Positions 1 to 11,411 are shown, numbered from the stretch's first letter. The stretch: 64,000 nucleotides of DNA from Actinomycetota bacterium (GCA_009726135.1 WLIQ01000001.1:1-64000); one strand, 5' to 3'. Notes: generated from the letters alone by a model not told the origin. Numbers and translations are program-made.

Positions 1-84
1 AGCAAAAAGATAGTGGTTAGTTGCACTTCTTACACGAATTAATGGCGATTAAGTGATGTGATTTTAAGATAATCTACGTCCATC

Positions 85-1284
85 ATGAGTAGTCAAGGCG
101 ATACCGAGCAATTTACGGGCCTCATTCTGCTCAGCGGAGTCGACAAGCCCGGCATTACGCAGGCTCTTTTCGAAACCTTATCTCCTTTTTCGATCACCAT
201 TCTTGATATTGAACAGGTAGTTATAAAGGACCGTCTAATTTTGACTACTCTGATTGGGCTCAATCCTGCCCACGAAGAATCCATCGCAGAAGATCTTCAA
301 ACTTGCGCGGCTACATTAGATGTAGATATCGCAACCTTGTTTTCGTATTCTGATCCATCTTTGATAGCAAACAAAGATTCTTTGATGCACGTGGTCATCC
401 TTTCCAAAAAAATTGGGCCTACAGCAGTAGCGCAAATCTCTTGTGGCATAACCGAAACTGGTGCAAACATTGAAAGGGCCGCTCGAATCGCCTCAACTCC
501 CGTTACCGCTTTTGAATTCCTAGTCTCTGGGGTTAGTCAGCAGGTGTTGAGCCAAGCTCTATCCCCTATCGCTGCCAGCAACAATGTGGACATAGCAGTT
601 CAACCGGGAGGATTAGCGCGCCATTCACGCAAATTAGTACAACTAGATGTCGATTCAACTTTGATTCAACAAGAAGTTATAGATTTGTTGGCCGCGAAGG
701 CCGGTGTAGCACAGGAAGTTAGTCAAATTACGGCTCTAGCCATGGCCGGTGAAATCGATTTTGCCCAGTCTCTTAAGGCGCGCGTTGCCTTACTGAAAGG
801 TTTACCTGAATCAGTTATCACAGAAGTACAGAATGAAATTGTTCTTACCTTAGGAGCTCGAACTCTCATAACTACTTTGCACAAACTCGGTCATACGGTC
901 GCTGTTGTTTCGGGTGGATTTATAGATGTGATTGCACCGTTACTTCACGATTTAGAAATTAAACATTTCAAGGCAAACAAACTCGGTATCGAGTCAGGTG
1001 TCTTAACTGGTGAAGTAGTTGGTCCAATTATCGATCGCGCTTCTAAGGCAGATGCACTGCGAGAATTCGCCCAGATGGAATCAATCTCAATGAGCCAAAC
1101 AGTAGCCATTGGTGATGGTGCCAATGATTTAGACATGATTGCGGCGGCTGGTTTAGGTATAGCTTTCAATGCAAAGCCAGCAGTCAAAGCCGCAGCAGAT
1201 AGCACATTATCGGAGCCATACTTAGATTCAGTTCTCTACTTACTGGGAATTACCACAGAAGATATCGAGCAGAGCAAAAACTAG
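85..1284 (+). CDS. serB: Phosphoserine phosphatase with N-terminal ACT domains
   Basis: [17 protein letters not shown] (DxDST) and [28 protein letters not shown] motifs; ACT-like N-terminus. Confidence 0.95.
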   Translation: MSSQGDTEQFTGLILLSGVDKPGITQALFETLSPFSITILDIEQVVIKDRLILTTLIGLNPAHEESIAEDLQTCAATLDVDIATLFSYSDPSLIANKDSLMHVVILSKKIGPTAVAQISCGITETGANIERAARIASTPVTAFEFLVSGVSQQVLSQALSPIAASNNVDIAVQPGGLARHSRKLVQLDVDSTLIQQEVIDLLAAKAGVAQEVSQITALAMAGEIDFAQSLKARVALLKGLPESVITEVQNEIVLTLGARTLITTLHKLGHTVAVVSGGFIDVIAPLLHDLEIKHFKANKLGIESGVLTGEVVGPIIDRASKADALREFAQMESISMSQTVAIGDGANDLDMIAAAGLGIAFNAKPAVKAAADSTLSEPYLDSVLYLLGITTEDIEQSKN

Positions 1285-2147
1285 AGCCGACAAGCGTGAA
1301 TATCAGTTACCAAAATTCCACGCGCTCCAACAGCCCACAACTCATCCATTACGCGATTGGTATCGCGACGAGGAACCATAGCGCGCACTGCAACCCATTC
1401 TTGATTTTGCAATGGCGAAATAGTTGGTGATTCAAGACCCGGAGTGATTGCGCATGCAATATCAACGTGCACCTTTGGAATATCGTAATCAAGTAAAACG
1501 TATTTGCGTGCAGTAACAACACCTTGTAAACGACGAATCAAAATTTCCAACTCTGCCGGAATAGATGCCCCTGAACGTGCGATCACCACCGCTTCACTGG
1601 TTAAAATTGCTTCTCCAAAAATCTTTAAACCCGCTTGGCGCAAAGTATTTCCAGTGCTTACAACATCAGCAATTAAATCAGATACGCCCAAACGCACGCT
1701 GCTTTCAACCGCACCATCCAGGCGAACAACCTCGGCCTTGATGCCAAGTTGAGATAAGTGATGGTTGACTAAACCTGGATAAGCGGTAGCCACACGCTTT
1801 CCTGAAATATCTGCAATAGTCCAATCACGATCAGCCGGGGCTGCGAATCTAAAAGTTGAACCCCCGTAATTTAATGACAATAGTTCATCAGCGCTTGCAC
1901 CAGAATCAATAAGTAAATCACGCCCCGTGATCCCTGCTTCTAGTTCACCAGAACCCACATAGATTGCAATATCGCGGGGACGTAAATAATAAAATTCCAC
2001 TGCATTGTCATTATCGATTAAAACTAGATCGCGGCTGTCGCTACGTTGACGATAGCCAGCTTCCTTTAATACCGCTATAGATTCTTCAGCTAACGAACCC
2101 TTATTTGGGACAGCAATTCTTAACATGATGCGGCTCGATTCACTCAC
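1281..2147 (-). CDS. hisG: ATP phosphoribosyltransferase (HisG, long form)
   Basis: [25 protein letters not shown]...; adjacent to hisE; C-terminal regulatory domain. Confidence 0.95.
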   Translation of the reverse strand: MSESSRIMLRIAVPNKGSLAEESIAVLKEAGYRQRSDSRDLVLIDNDNAVEFYYLRPRDIAIYVGSGELEAGITGRDLLIDSGASADELLSLNYGGSTFRFAAPADRDWTIADISGKRVATAYPGLVNHHLSQLGIKAEVVRLDGAVESSVRLGVSDLIADVVSTGNTLRQAGLKIFGEAILTSEAVVIARSGASIPAELEILIRRLQGVVTARKYVLLDYDIPKVHVDIACAITPGLESPTISPLQNQEWVAVRAMVPRRDTNRVMDELWAVGARGILVTDIHACRL

Positions 2148-2407
2148 AAGTAGGTATAAACATCATCAAGAGTTAAACCACGCGCCAACATCAAAGTTTG
2201 AACGTGATAAAGCAGTTGACTGATTTCTTCGGCCAGAGCTTCGTCGCTCTCGTGTTCTGCCGCTAACCACACTTCGCCGGCCTCTTCTAGAACTTTCTTA
2301 CCAATAGCGTGAAGGCCAGAATCTAGAGCGGCCACAGTTCCAGAACCCTCTGGGCGTTGTGCAGCCTTGAGGCTCAACTCGGCCCAGAGGGATTCGAAGG
2401 TTTTCAT
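2144..2407 (-). CDS. hisE: Phosphoribosyl-ATP pyrophosphatase
   Basis: [54 protein letters not shown]; start trimmed from the ORF track (2596) to ATG at 2407. Confidence 0.93.
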   Translation of the reverse strand: MKTFESLWAELSLKAAQRPEGSGTVAALDSGLHAIGKKVLEEAGEVWLAAEHESDEALAEEISQLLYHVQTLMLARGLTLDDVYTYL

Positions 2408-2430
2408 AACTAGAAGTTTACTCGAGGTGC

Positions 2431-3108
2431 CTAGTTCGATGTCACCAATTTTTCCACGCGTGAAATACGTAACCAAGAGATGAATCCCCAGATAACGAAT
2501 GGCAGGTAAATTGCATACAGCGTTCCTGTCGGGTAATACCCATTCTTGAATGCGAATGGGACGCCTACAAAGTCCACAGCGATCCAGACTAACCAAAATT
2601 CTACATAGCCCCGACTCATACCGTAGGTAGCTAGTGCAGTACCTGTAAAGATCCAGGTGTCAACTAATAGCCACGTTCCAGACTCTCCTAGAGCTTTGAA
2701 TATCTGCATGGAAACAAGGAAAAAGATAATGATTGCCGGCACCAAAATCTGCTTCTCTCGCAATGTCGTCCAACGTGGTGTGACTGCAGGCTTATCTTGA
2801 CCATGCACTCGGCGATGACGCGACCAACGAATCCATCCATACACACTCACGATAATGAGCAATAAGTTTCGACTGGCTTGTCCATAGAAATTGCCCGAAG
2901 GTTGATCGGCGTAAGCAAATACTGCACCTAGGAAAACCGTAAAGAGAAGTCCGTCGCCCACAATTCCTATTGGCCAGGCTAAAACTTTTCGACGCATTCC
3001 TAAAATCGCACTGCTCAGCCCTAAAATTCCACCGATAATTTCGCGTAAGGCAATGGACTTACTGCCGAAGTGCACTGTACTTTCAAAAAACCATATAATA
3101 ACTGACAC
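2431..3108 (-). CDS. ribM: PnuC-family transporter, probable riboflavin importer RibM/PnuX (GTG start)
   Basis: PnuC-like membrane protein (ANLLL..YGWIRW-type motif, multiple TM) located directly downstream of an FMN riboswitch. Confidence 0.82.
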   Translation of the reverse strand: MSVIIWFFESTVHFGSKSIALREIIGGILGLSSAILGMRRKVLAWPIGIVGDGLLFTVFLGAVFAYADQPSGNFYGQASRNLLLIIVSVYGWIRWSRHRRVHGQDKPAVTPRWTTLREKQILVPAIIIFFLVSMQIFKALGESGTWLLVDTWIFTGTALATYGMSRGYVEFWLVWIAVDFVGVPFAFKNGYYPTGTLYAIYLPFVIWGFISWLRISRVEKLVTSN

Positions 3109-3184
3109 TGTTGATCCTTCCTAGTAGAAAAGCTCCAGGAAGCAACGAGGAATTGCGCGCAGCACAGTGCCCGACAATTCCCTG

Positions 3185-3306
3185 TCCCTTTATCCAGACT
3201 TTAACTGTCGGTTTTGGATTTACACCAAATCAACCGACCACTGGATGTGGCCGGGTCGCGGACTTTACCGCCGGTTCGGAATTACACCGACCCCCGGAAC
3301 AACGTA
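3185..3306 (-). promoter_or_regulatory. FMN riboswitch (RFN element) controlling ribM
   Basis: Minus strand reads GTTCCGGGGGTCGGTGTAATTCCGAACCGGCGGTAAAGTCCGCGACCC...GGTTGATTTGGTGTAAATCCAAAACCGACAGTTAAAGTCTGGAT, the conserved RFN core. Confidence 0.95.
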
Positions 3307-3309
3307 GGG

Positions 3310-3975
3310 CTAGTTTGCCACACCCTGTGCGAGTTCGCGCAACGAAACGACCATCGCTGCAGGATCGCTAGCTTTAAAAACTGCACTGCCTGCAACAAAT
3401 GTATCCGCGCCCGCCTTCGCAGCAATTTCAATGGTCTGCACCGATATACCACCATCTACTTGTAACCAGATTGGTCGCTCGCCAATAATGGCGCGAGTCG
3501 CACGTACCTTATCCATCATCTCATTCATGAATTTTTGGCCACCAAAGCCAGGTTCTACAGTCATTATGAGAAACATATCTACGAGATCACTAAATTGTGA
3601 ATAATCTGAAATCGCAGAATTTGGTTTTAGTGCTAGTCCTGCTTGGGCACCATACGCCCGTATGGACTTCAAAGTTGCCGAAATATCTTTTGTCGCTTCT
3701 GCATGAATAGTTACGCTTGCGCAACCAGCTTGGGCGTATTGCGGGGCAATTTCATCAACGTCTGCAACCATGAGATGTGCATCAACTGGGATTGGACAAT
3801 TTTCAATAATCGTTGATGCACTTTCGAAATCAAAAGTGAAGTTAGGCACGAACTTGTTGTCCATAACATCTAAATGGATTAGATCGGAAACTTGAGCTAT
3901 TTTGGCAATTTCACCATCAAGTTGAGATAAATCTGCATTCAAAATACTTGGAGTTATTCGAATATGCCGCTTCAT
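3310..3975 (-). CDS. rpe: Ribulose-phosphate 3-epimerase
   Basis: ITPSILNADLSQLDGEI; HLDVMDNKFVPNFTF; MTVEPGFGGQKFM; VDGGI. Confidence 0.96.
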   Translation of the reverse strand: MKRHIRITPSILNADLSQLDGEIAKIAQVSDLIHLDVMDNKFVPNFTFDFESASTIIENCPIPVDAHLMVADVDEIAPQYAQAGCASVTIHAEATKDISATLKSIRAYGAQAGLALKPNSAISDYSQFSDLVDMFLIMTVEPGFGGQKFMNEMMDKVRATRAIIGERPIWLQVDGGISVQTIEIAAKAGADTFVAGSAVFKASDPAAMVVSLRELAQGVAN

Positions 3976-3984
3976 ATGTAAAGC

Positions 3985-5349
3985 CTAACTCTCTGTGGTT
4001 GTCTTCTTGCGAAACAACGCTAGAAACATCGCATCTGTTCCGTGCTTGTGGGTCCACAAAGACATCGAATTACCGCGAACTGCGTCGTGCAGATTTTCCG
4101 GAAGAAATTGGGCGATATCAATCTGCTCCAATTCAGGATGTTTCTTTAGAATATCTAGAACCTGAACTGTGGTTTCGGCCAAGTGAGGCGAGCAGGTTGC
4201 ATATCCCAACACCGCACCTGGATTAAGCACTGATGCCGCACTATCAATAAGTTCACGTTGCAGAAGTGTGAGTTCACGTAGATCCGAGAGCGTACGTCGC
4301 CAACGTACTTCAGGACGCCGGCGCAGTGCACCCAGACCAGTACACGGTGCATCAATTAAAATCCCATCGAATGTTTCATTGTGTGATGAAATGTCTCGGC
4401 CATCGCCACACCACACACGTGCACCATGGACAACTTTCTTTACTAAATCTGCACGAGGCGTTGAGAATTCATTAGCAGTAAATGTAATACCTCTTTGCTT
4501 AGCGATACTAGATAGCAGTGCCGCTTTTCCTCCAGGTCCTGCGCACAGGTCTAACCAAGATGTACCACTCGCAGCAGCGGCAAACACTGTTGCTACTAAT
4601 TGGGAACCCTCATCCTGCACACCGGCTAATCGATGCTTGATGAGGTCAATGTTTCCGGGATTTCCTTTTAATCGAACTCCTAATTGAGAATACGTCGTCG
4701 GCTCACCGCCCAAGGCAATTAATTCAGCCTGCGAAGAATAACCTGGCCAGGAAACCAGGGTTGGTAAAGCTGGAACATTGTTGGTGGCCAGTTCTTGTTC
4801 TACTAACTGCCAATCTTTTAGTAAATCGAAGTAGGCAGAAATAATCCATTGCGGATGAGAATACTCAATCGCTAATCTTTCTACGTTATCGCTCAATTGA
4901 TCTAATGGATCAAACCACTCTGCGTAAGTTTTTCTAGTAACAGAGCGAAGTAAGGCATTTACAAAACTAGCTTTCGACTCACCTAATCTTTTGCGTGCTA
5001 CCTCTACAGTTGCCGAAACCGCGGCGTGGTCCGGGATACGCAGTTCATGTATTTGATGGACACCCAATCTGGCTACATCGATTATTCCCGGATCAACCTC
5101 GGTCCATGGCCGATCAGAAATCTGAGCCAAGACCCAATCGTGCTTTCCTTGCATCCGCAGCGTGCCATAAACCAATTCAGTAACAAGATTGCGATCACGC
5201 TCATCAAGTGAAGAGGCATTCAAAGCAGCAGGCAGAAGTAGGTTTGAATAACCCTCATTGCGGTTAACTTCAGTTATTAAATCAAATGCTAAAAGTCGAA
5301 CTGCATCGGGTTTGGGCGATTTGAAGGTATCTCGACGAGCTTCAACCAC
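3985..5349 (-). CDS. rsmB: 16S rRNA (cytosine-967-C5)-methyltransferase RsmB/Sun family
   Basis: N-terminal NusB-like domain plus DLCAGPGGKAALL, DAPCTGLGALRRRPEVRWRR; GTG at 5349 overlaps the fmt stop (ORF track extends to 5397). Confidence 0.92.
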   Translation of the reverse strand: MVEARRDTFKSPKPDAVRLLAFDLITEVNRNEGYSNLLLPAALNASSLDERDRNLVTELVYGTLRMQGKHDWVLAQISDRPWTEVDPGIIDVARLGVHQIHELRIPDHAAVSATVEVARKRLGESKASFVNALLRSVTRKTYAEWFDPLDQLSDNVERLAIEYSHPQWIISAYFDLLKDWQLVEQELATNNVPALPTLVSWPGYSSQAELIALGGEPTTYSQLGVRLKGNPGNIDLIKHRLAGVQDEGSQLVATVFAAAASGTSWLDLCAGPGGKAALLSSIAKQRGITFTANEFSTPRADLVKKVVHGARVWCGDGRDISSHNETFDGILIDAPCTGLGALRRRPEVRWRRTLSDLRELTLLQRELIDSAASVLNPGAVLGYATCSPHLAETTVQVLDILKKHPELEQIDIAQFLPENLHDAVRGNSMSLWTHKHGTDAMFLALFRKKTTTES

Positions 5350-6250
5350 AAAGTTCCCCACTCTCAAAGCGTGCGCCTCGAGCCCACTCAACGCCACTCA
5401 TCTCTTTCTTACCAGCCGGAATGACCGAATCTATTTCTAAAGCGCCTTGCTCTGTACCAATCAAAAGAATGTTATTTGATAAAAGAATTTCACCGGGTTT
5501 CAGGGCCAGAAGTGGACGATGCAATCTTGCTGAGGTGATCTTTAAGATTTGATCCCTAAAAGTTGTCCATGCGATCGGTGCTGGATAAAAACCTCTGATT
5601 TTGTTGAGCGTGAGCGTCGCTGGTAGATCCCAAGCTATTTTTGCTTCTTCCCTAAAAATTTTGCCCGCGTGAGATGCGATACCAACCTGTTCATGTGGAT
5701 TGCCCCCAGCGGAAATTAGTTCTATCGCTTCTTTCACGACATCTACCCCGATAATTGAAAGTTGAGTAAAAACCTCCGAACTCCTAAACATTGGGTCGAT
5801 ATCGATTACGCGCGATGAGTAGATTGGACCGGTATCCACTCCCGCATCGAGTTTGAAAACAGTGACTCCCGTTTGCATCTCTCCTGCTTCCAGCGCGCGT
5901 TGTACTGGCGCGGCTCCGCGATACTGTGGCAAAAGTGAGAAATGCAGATTGATGCATCCAAAAGCTGGAAGAGAAAGTGATTGCTGGGGCAAAATGCGAC
6001 CGTAACCGATCGTCACCAGAAGTTGTAAATCTTTAATTGCACGATCTAAATCCTCTGGAGTTAAAGGTCGCACAAGATCAACTCCTGCAGCTAAGGCCCA
6101 TTGACTTACAGGTGATGGTTTTAAACTTTGCCCTCGTCCAGCAGGTCGATCAGGTTGACTGATTACCCGTACTAATTCGTGCCGAGAACCGTTGAGCCAA
6201 TTAAGTGTTGGTATAGCAACATCGGGAGTAGCGGCGACCCCAATGCGCAT
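5342..6250 (-). CDS. fmt: Methionyl-tRNA formyltransferase
   Basis: INLHFSLLPQYRGAAPVQRAL and GVTVFKLDAGVDTGPI motifs; adjacent to def. Confidence 0.96.
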   Translation of the reverse strand: MRIGVAATPDVAIPTLNWLNGSRHELVRVISQPDRPAGRGQSLKPSPVSQWALAAGVDLVRPLTPEDLDRAIKDLQLLVTIGYGRILPQQSLSLPAFGCINLHFSLLPQYRGAAPVQRALEAGEMQTGVTVFKLDAGVDTGPIYSSRVIDIDPMFRSSEVFTQLSIIGVDVVKEAIELISAGGNPHEQVGIASHAGKIFREEAKIAWDLPATLTLNKIRGFYPAPIAWTTFRDQILKITSARLHRPLLALKPGEILLSNNILLIGTEQGALEIDSVIPAGKKEMSGVEWARGARFESGELCG

Positions 6251-6810
6251 TAAAGATTCCGTCCAAATAGTGAATGCGGTGAGGTCTTAATCGCGGGTGA
6301 AATTCCGGATACGGCTTGTGCGTTAAACCATTCCGATTCTCGAATTTCTTTCATTGCAAGCTTGCGATCCTCTGGTGAAAGACGATCGATAAAAAGAATC
6401 CCATCGAGATGATCTGTTTCATGTTGTAAAGCGCGAGCAAGAAACTCCGTGCCTTCAATAACTACTGGTTCTCCAAACATATTGAAGCCACGAGCAACAG
6501 CGGTCAATGCTCGCTTCGTGTCGTAACGGAGTTCAGGGAAGGATAAACAGCCTTCTTCGCCCTCTTCAATTTCATCGCCAAGGGTTAATATTGGATTAAT
6601 CAGATGACCTAAGACGTCATCTACGTGCCAGGTGAAAACTCGTAAAGGCACACCAATCTGAGGAGCCGCTAAACCAGCTCCGGGAGCTTCAAGCATTGTT
6701 TCCGTTAGATCTGCTACCAATTTACGTAATTCTTTATCAAAATCGACAACAAGTGCCGCAGGCGTCAACAAGACTGGATCGCCAAATAAACGAATCTCTT
6801 GAATAGACAT
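6250..6810 (-). CDS. def: Peptide deformylase
   Basis: GAGLAAPQIGVPLRVF, EGCLSFPE, LQHETDHLDGILFIDRL. Confidence 0.97.
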   Translation of the reverse strand: MSIQEIRLFGDPVLLTPAALVVDFDKELRKLVADLTETMLEAPGAGLAAPQIGVPLRVFTWHVDDVLGHLINPILTLGDEIEEGEEGCLSFPELRYDTKRALTAVARGFNMFGEPVVIEGTEFLARALQHETDHLDGILFIDRLSPEDRKLAMKEIRESEWFNAQAVSGISPAIKTSPHSLFGRNL

Positions 6811-6831
6811 ATGGATAGTCTAGCAAAAAAT

Positions 6832-8715
6832 CTAAAGTGAATATGGGTCGATTCTAAGGGTGGAATCTACCTTTTTTGCGATGCTTCTTCGTCTCATCAA
6901 CTCATGTAGAAAACTCGTTAACATATTGCGCGAATCCAACGGCGACAAAATAACAATTTTGCTAAGTATTGAATCAATCTTCGTGGGACCGAGAACACGG
7001 CTCTTGTCAGATAAACGTGCATCAGAGATCGCTTTATTGATTCCCGATACAAACGCACTCGCTTGAGCCGTTGGCAACGTGATAACTGCGCTGACTACCG
7101 AGGGAGGAAAATTAACCTCCTCGCGCAGTTGTAATTCGCGTCTGAGGATGCTTGATGGGTTCCAACGAATGAGACTAGAAACAATTGGATGAGAATCTTC
7201 TATTGAAAGAAGAACTACTCCCCCTGCCTTTATCATCGAAGCGCTCTCAAAGAAAAGTTCGTTAGCTCGCTCGTTTGCACGCAGATCACCATGGTTGAAG
7301 TAAGTGAGACCTTCGAGAATCACCACAGCACTGTATCCACCAGTAACTTGAGGGGCTGCACCGGGCGTGCATAAAATGATTGATGGTTTAGGTTCAACAC
7401 GCTCCTTGATAACTTCTCCGAACGAAAAAATAATTGGAAAATTTGGAAATGCCCGGGAGATTTCTTCGGCAGCGCGATCAATACCTCGGGCCACCACGTA
7501 TTTCTTATCACGACCGCAATATTTACATTTCCACTCTTTGACTTGCTCACTACAGGTTTTGCACGAAGGTGTGGCATCACGACTTAACACCTGTAGTTTG
7601 GCTCCACACGAACACAGCCCTGCATTTTTGCAGTTCGCACACAAAATTCCATTTGCATAGCCTTTTCGAGGAAGCACAAACAGAACGGGGCCATCCTTTA
7701 AACTCGTTCGAATATCCGAGAAGATACGCCCGGGCAAAAGAGAAGAATCTGCCGAGGAAAAAGCCTTGACTTGAATTTTCGAAGGAGAACTGATGAAGCG
7801 AACCTTCTTTGCTTCAATCAAAACTGCAACATCAAGGCTAGGAACAAATCCGCACAGAAGAATTTTTGCTTTGTCTATCTCGTTACGCAAAATCGCAATG
7901 TCGCGGACATTCCAACCTGGATTACGAATCTCGTAAAGATCCGGAGATGATTCTTTAAACACGATTATTGTGGAACCCTGTGCGAGGGGAGCAAAAATCG
8001 CATTACGTGCCCCAATAATCACGTGATTTCCGGGTGAGGTCAATTTTAGAAACGCGCCATAGCGCTCTGCACGTGTAACTGAACTGTCGATGCGAAGCGT
8101 TTGGATCCCCTGCTGAGATAGAAGATTACAGAACGCTGAAATATCCCGCTCATCTGGGGCTATCAATAAGACTGATGACCTTTTCACTGAGGCCATTATC
8201 AAATCAACGACCGCCCTATATGGATCTATAAAAGGTTGGAAACTCATAAAGGAAATGTCATTAGGCGAACTGATTTTCTGACTAAAAAACATACCTGACT
8301 GATGTTGCTTATCTACGGCCGTTACTCGGGTTGGAATAGCACTTCTTACTATTTCCCAAGGGTTGGTGGCCCATCGCTGCGCTACGCTTTGAATGAGTTG
8401 CAAAGATTGGGTAGATGCGACTGGATGAATCGATAGCACTTTAGTGATTGCCTTTAGTTGAGACGTAGTTTGTGGCACCTGAACACGCTCGATTACAAGG
8501 CCTTCAACTTCGCGATTTCCGAAAGGGACTTGCACGCGTACACCAGTCGAAACTTGATCGGTAAGTTTTTCCGGTACTTCATAATCAAACGGCGTATCCA
8601 AATGAAATACCCCTGTGTCCACCCACACGCGCGCATAGCCAAAATCCGATGCAACTGGCCCGGTAGGAGCAGGAGCAATCTGGGATTTAAGTCTGAAAAG
8701 CCGTGGCGTTGCCAC
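6832..8715 (-). CDS. priA: PriA-like primosomal protein N' (helicase motifs degenerate)
   Basis: N-terminal 3'BD (YARVWVDTGVFHLDTPFDYEVPE), zinc-binding Cys cluster CANCKNAGLCSCGAKL..CKTCSEQVKEWKCKYCG; no Walker A GKT or DEAH motif seen. Confidence 0.85.
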   Translation of the reverse strand: MATPRLFRLKSQIAPAPTGPVASDFGYARVWVDTGVFHLDTPFDYEVPEKLTDQVSTGVRVQVPFGNREVEGLVIERVQVPQTTSQLKAITKVLSIHPVASTQSLQLIQSVAQRWATNPWEIVRSAIPTRVTAVDKQHQSGMFFSQKISSPNDISFMSFQPFIDPYRAVVDLIMASVKRSSVLLIAPDERDISAFCNLLSQQGIQTLRIDSSVTRAERYGAFLKLTSPGNHVIIGARNAIFAPLAQGSTIIVFKESSPDLYEIRNPGWNVRDIAILRNEIDKAKILLCGFVPSLDVAVLIEAKKVRFISSPSKIQVKAFSSADSSLLPGRIFSDIRTSLKDGPVLFVLPRKGYANGILCANCKNAGLCSCGAKLQVLSRDATPSCKTCSEQVKEWKCKYCGRDKKYVVARGIDRAAEEISRAFPNFPIIFSFGEVIKERVEPKPSIILCTPGAAPQVTGGYSAVVILEGLTYFNHGDLRANERANELFFESASMIKAGGVVLLSIEDSHPIVSSLIRWNPSSILRRELQLREEVNFPPSVVSAVITLPTAQASAFVSGINKAISDARLSDKSRVLGPTKIDSILSKIVILSPLDSRNMLTSFLHELMRRRSIAKKVDSTLRIDPYSL

Positions 8716-8720
8716 AGTAA

Positions 8721-9911
8721 TTACTTAACTGCGTTTTGTAGCTCAGTTACGCGATTCGTGCGTTCCCAAGCAAACTCTGGAAGTTCGCGACCGAAATGAC
8801 CGTAGGCACTTGTGAGCGAATAAATAGGACGTAACAAATCCAAGTCCCGGATAATTGCTGCAGGACGAAGATCAAACACTGTAGTAACTGCCTTTTGAAT
8901 TGAAGATATCGAAAGAGTTTCTGTGCCAAAAGTTTCTACGAAAACGCCGACAGGCTGTGCCTTGCCAATTGCATAAGCGACTTGGACTTCACAACGTCGC
9001 GCCAAACCAGCTGCGACGACATTCTTGGCTACCCAGCGCATTGCATATGCTGCAGACCGATCCACCTTTGATGGATCTTTTCCGCTGAATGCTCCTCCAC
9101 CGTGACGGGCCATGCCACCGTAAGTATCAACGATAATTTTGCGACCAGTTAAGCCCGCATCCCCCATAGGTCCGCCAATAACAAATCGTCCAGTTGGATT
9201 GATCAGCGTCTTAAGATTTTTGCGTGGCAGTTCTATCAGAGCCAAAATAGGATCAATAACGTGCTCGATAATCTCGGGTGTTAACTTCTTAGCTACATCC
9301 ACATCTTGTGAGTGTTGGCTAGAGATAACAACCGTATCAAGTGAAACCGCCCGATCGCCATCGTATTCGATAGTTACTTGGGTCTTGCCGTCTGGACGCA
9401 AATATGGCAACGCACCCGATTTACGAACTTTAGTGAGCTGTTGCGCTAAGGCATGAGCTAACCAAATAGGTAACGGCATCAATTCCTTTGTGTCATCACA
9501 GGCGTAACCAAACATCAAACCTTGATCACCTGCACCCTGCAAATCAAGAGGATCAACCTGAGATCCAACGCGGTGCTCATATGCATCATCAACACCTTGC
9601 GCGATGTCCTGTGATTGCTGACCTATCGAAATGGAAACGCCACAACTATTTCCATCGAAACCTTTATCAGATGAGTCATAGCCGATTTCTAAAACTGTAT
9701 CGCGGACTATTCCCATAACATCGGCATAACCATCAGTTGTTACTTCTCCAGCAACATGCACTTGGCCAGTTGTAATTAAGGTTTCAACAGCAACACGTGA
9801 TTTTTTGTCCTGAGAAAGCAGCGAGTCCAAAACTGCGTCTGAAATAGCATCTGCAATCTTGTCTGGGTGACCCTCAGTAACAGATTCTGAGGTGAAGAGG
9901 CGTTGTGACAT
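8721..9911 (-). CDS. metK: S-adenosylmethionine synthetase
   Basis: [59 protein letters not shown]. Confidence 0.98.
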   Translation of the reverse strand: MSQRLFTSESVTEGHPDKIADAISDAVLDSLLSQDKKSRVAVETLITTGQVHVAGEVTTDGYADVMGIVRDTVLEIGYDSSDKGFDGNSCGVSISIGQQSQDIAQGVDDAYEHRVGSQVDPLDLQGAGDQGLMFGYACDDTKELMPLPIWLAHALAQQLTKVRKSGALPYLRPDGKTQVTIEYDGDRAVSLDTVVISSQHSQDVDVAKKLTPEIIEHVIDPILALIELPRKNLKTLINPTGRFVIGGPMGDAGLTGRKIIVDTYGGMARHGGGAFSGKDPSKVDRSAAYAMRWVAKNVVAAGLARRCEVQVAYAIGKAQPVGVFVETFGTETLSISSIQKAVTTVFDLRPAAIIRDLDLLRPIYSLTSAYGHFGRELPEFAWERTNRVTELQNAVK

Positions 9912-9915
9912 TGTC

Positions 9916-11100
9916 CTAACCTAACTGCTTAAGAGCATAATCGAGGAGAAGATTGGCTAGCGTGTCTTTAGTTTGCCGTGAAATGCCGACTTGTTTCCCA
10001 TCACGGAAGAGTATCGTACCCTCAGTTTCTTCAGAGCCAAATATTGCACCTCCTGAAACATCATTGACATAGATGAGGTCTAAGCCCTTTTTCTCTAGTT
10101 TTGAGGTTGCAGACGCAATCAAATCATTGGTCTCTGCGGCAAATCCAACTACGACCTGCCTACTTTTTAAAGGTAGTAAAACCGCTAAGAGATCTGGGTT
10201 CAATTCTAAATCTATGGAGGTCAGCGCAGCCTTCTTAATTTTCTCTTGAGCAGAAGTAATTGGTTTAGCATCTGCTACAGCTGCGCTCATTACTAAAATG
10301 TCACACGTTCCAAATGATAACTTTAACGCTTCCAACATTTCATCCGCGGTCACAACATGGGTTATCTCTATACCTTCTAACCCGTCAGTTTCGATATTTG
10401 CAGCAATCAACTCAACTTTCGCGCCTCGGCTAGCTGCGGCTTTTGCCAGTGCAACACCTTGCTTTCCTGAAGATTTGTTTCCTATAAAACGCACTGGATC
10501 GATAGCCTCGCGAGTTCCGCCAGCTGTGACGATAATTCTTTTGCCTGCTAAATCCAACCTTGCTCCCGTAAAATCGATGAACTCGCTAAGAATTGCGGCT
10601 GTATCTGGGAAACGACCTTGACCGACATCGGTTCCAGTAAGTCTGCCAACTTCTGGCTCCATCACATGAAATCCTCGGGAACGCAACGTTGCGACATTGG
10701 CAACAGTTGCCGCATCTAGCCACATAGACGGGTGCATGGCAGGAACAATCATTTTTGGTGCATCACTTGCTAAAACAAGATTCGTCAGAAGGTCATCAGC
10801 GCGACCAGCGGCTAGACGGGCAATTAGATCTGCTGTCGCCGGAGCGATAAGAAAAAAATTTGCCAGCTTAGCGAGTGAAATGTGTCGGACATCTTCAACT
10901 TTTTCCCAAACCTGCGTGGTGACTGCGCGATGAGATAGCGCTTCCCATGTAGCTGCCCCAACAAAATTGAGAGAGCTCGGGGTTGGAACTACAGTTACTG
11001 AGTAGCCATGATCTTGTAGCCGACGTAATACATCTGCGGATTTGTATGCGGCTATGCCGCCACCTATACCGAGAATAACCTCGCGGTTAGTGACGCTCAT
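9916..11100 (-). CDS. coaBC: Bifunctional phosphopantothenoylcysteine decarboxylase / phosphopantothenate-cysteine ligase
   Basis: [57 protein letters not shown]. Confidence 0.96.
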   Translation of the reverse strand: MSVTNREVILGIGGGIAAYKSADVLRRLQDHGYSVTVVPTPSSLNFVGAATWEALSHRAVTTQVWEKVEDVRHISLAKLANFFLIAPATADLIARLAAGRADDLLTNLVLASDAPKMIVPAMHPSMWLDAATVANVATLRSRGFHVMEPEVGRLTGTDVGQGRFPDTAAILSEFIDFTGARLDLAGKRIIVTAGGTREAIDPVRFIGNKSSGKQGVALAKAAASRGAKVELIAANIETDGLEGIEITHVVTADEMLEALKLSFGTCDILVMSAAVADAKPITSAQEKIKKAALTSIDLELNPDLLAVLLPLKSRQVVVGFAAETNDLIASATSKLEKKGLDLIYVNDVSGGAIFGSEETEGTILFRDGKQVGISRQTKDTLANLLLDYALKQLG

Positions 11101-11112
11101 AGAAGTTATCTG

Positions 11113-11361
11113 TTAAGCAGTTGGTTCTAGATTTTCAATCGTGAGCAAGCCTTCGTTAATCTCGCGAAGTGCGATTGAAAGTGGCTTCTCATGAACGTGT
11201 GTCTCAACAAGCGGTCCTACATATTCAAGTAGTCCTTCGCCAAGTTGTGAATAATAAGCATTGATCTGACGCGCACGCTTAGCTGCATATAAAACAAGGC
11301 TGTACTTCGAACCGGCCTTATCCAAAAGTTCATCAATAGGTGGATTTGTAATGCCATCCAT
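11113..11361 (-). CDS. rpoZ: RNA polymerase omega subunit
   Basis: [40 protein letters not shown]; position between gmk and coaBC; start trimmed from 11415. Confidence 0.93.
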   Translation of the reverse strand: MDGITNPPIDELLDKAGSKYSLVLYAAKRARQINAYYSQLGEGLLEYVGPLVETHVHEKPLSIALREINEGLLTIENLEPTA

Positions 11362-11411
11362 GTCTCTACCCCGCTCAGATCTAGTGTGCTGTGAAGAATC
11401 CGTATGCGGAC

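Noticed and set aside
93-1205. Minus-strand ORFs inside serB
   Set aside because: Shadow ORFs opposite a strongly supported gene; the same applies to the many 60-200 aa ORFs opposite other genes (e.g. 13315-14004, 19839-20426, 12630-13208, 39417-39752).
3111-3465. Two plus-strand ORFs (86 and 83 aa) over the rpe-ribM gap
   Set aside because: They are translations of the antisense of the FMN riboswitch and of the rpe 3' end; no family resemblance.
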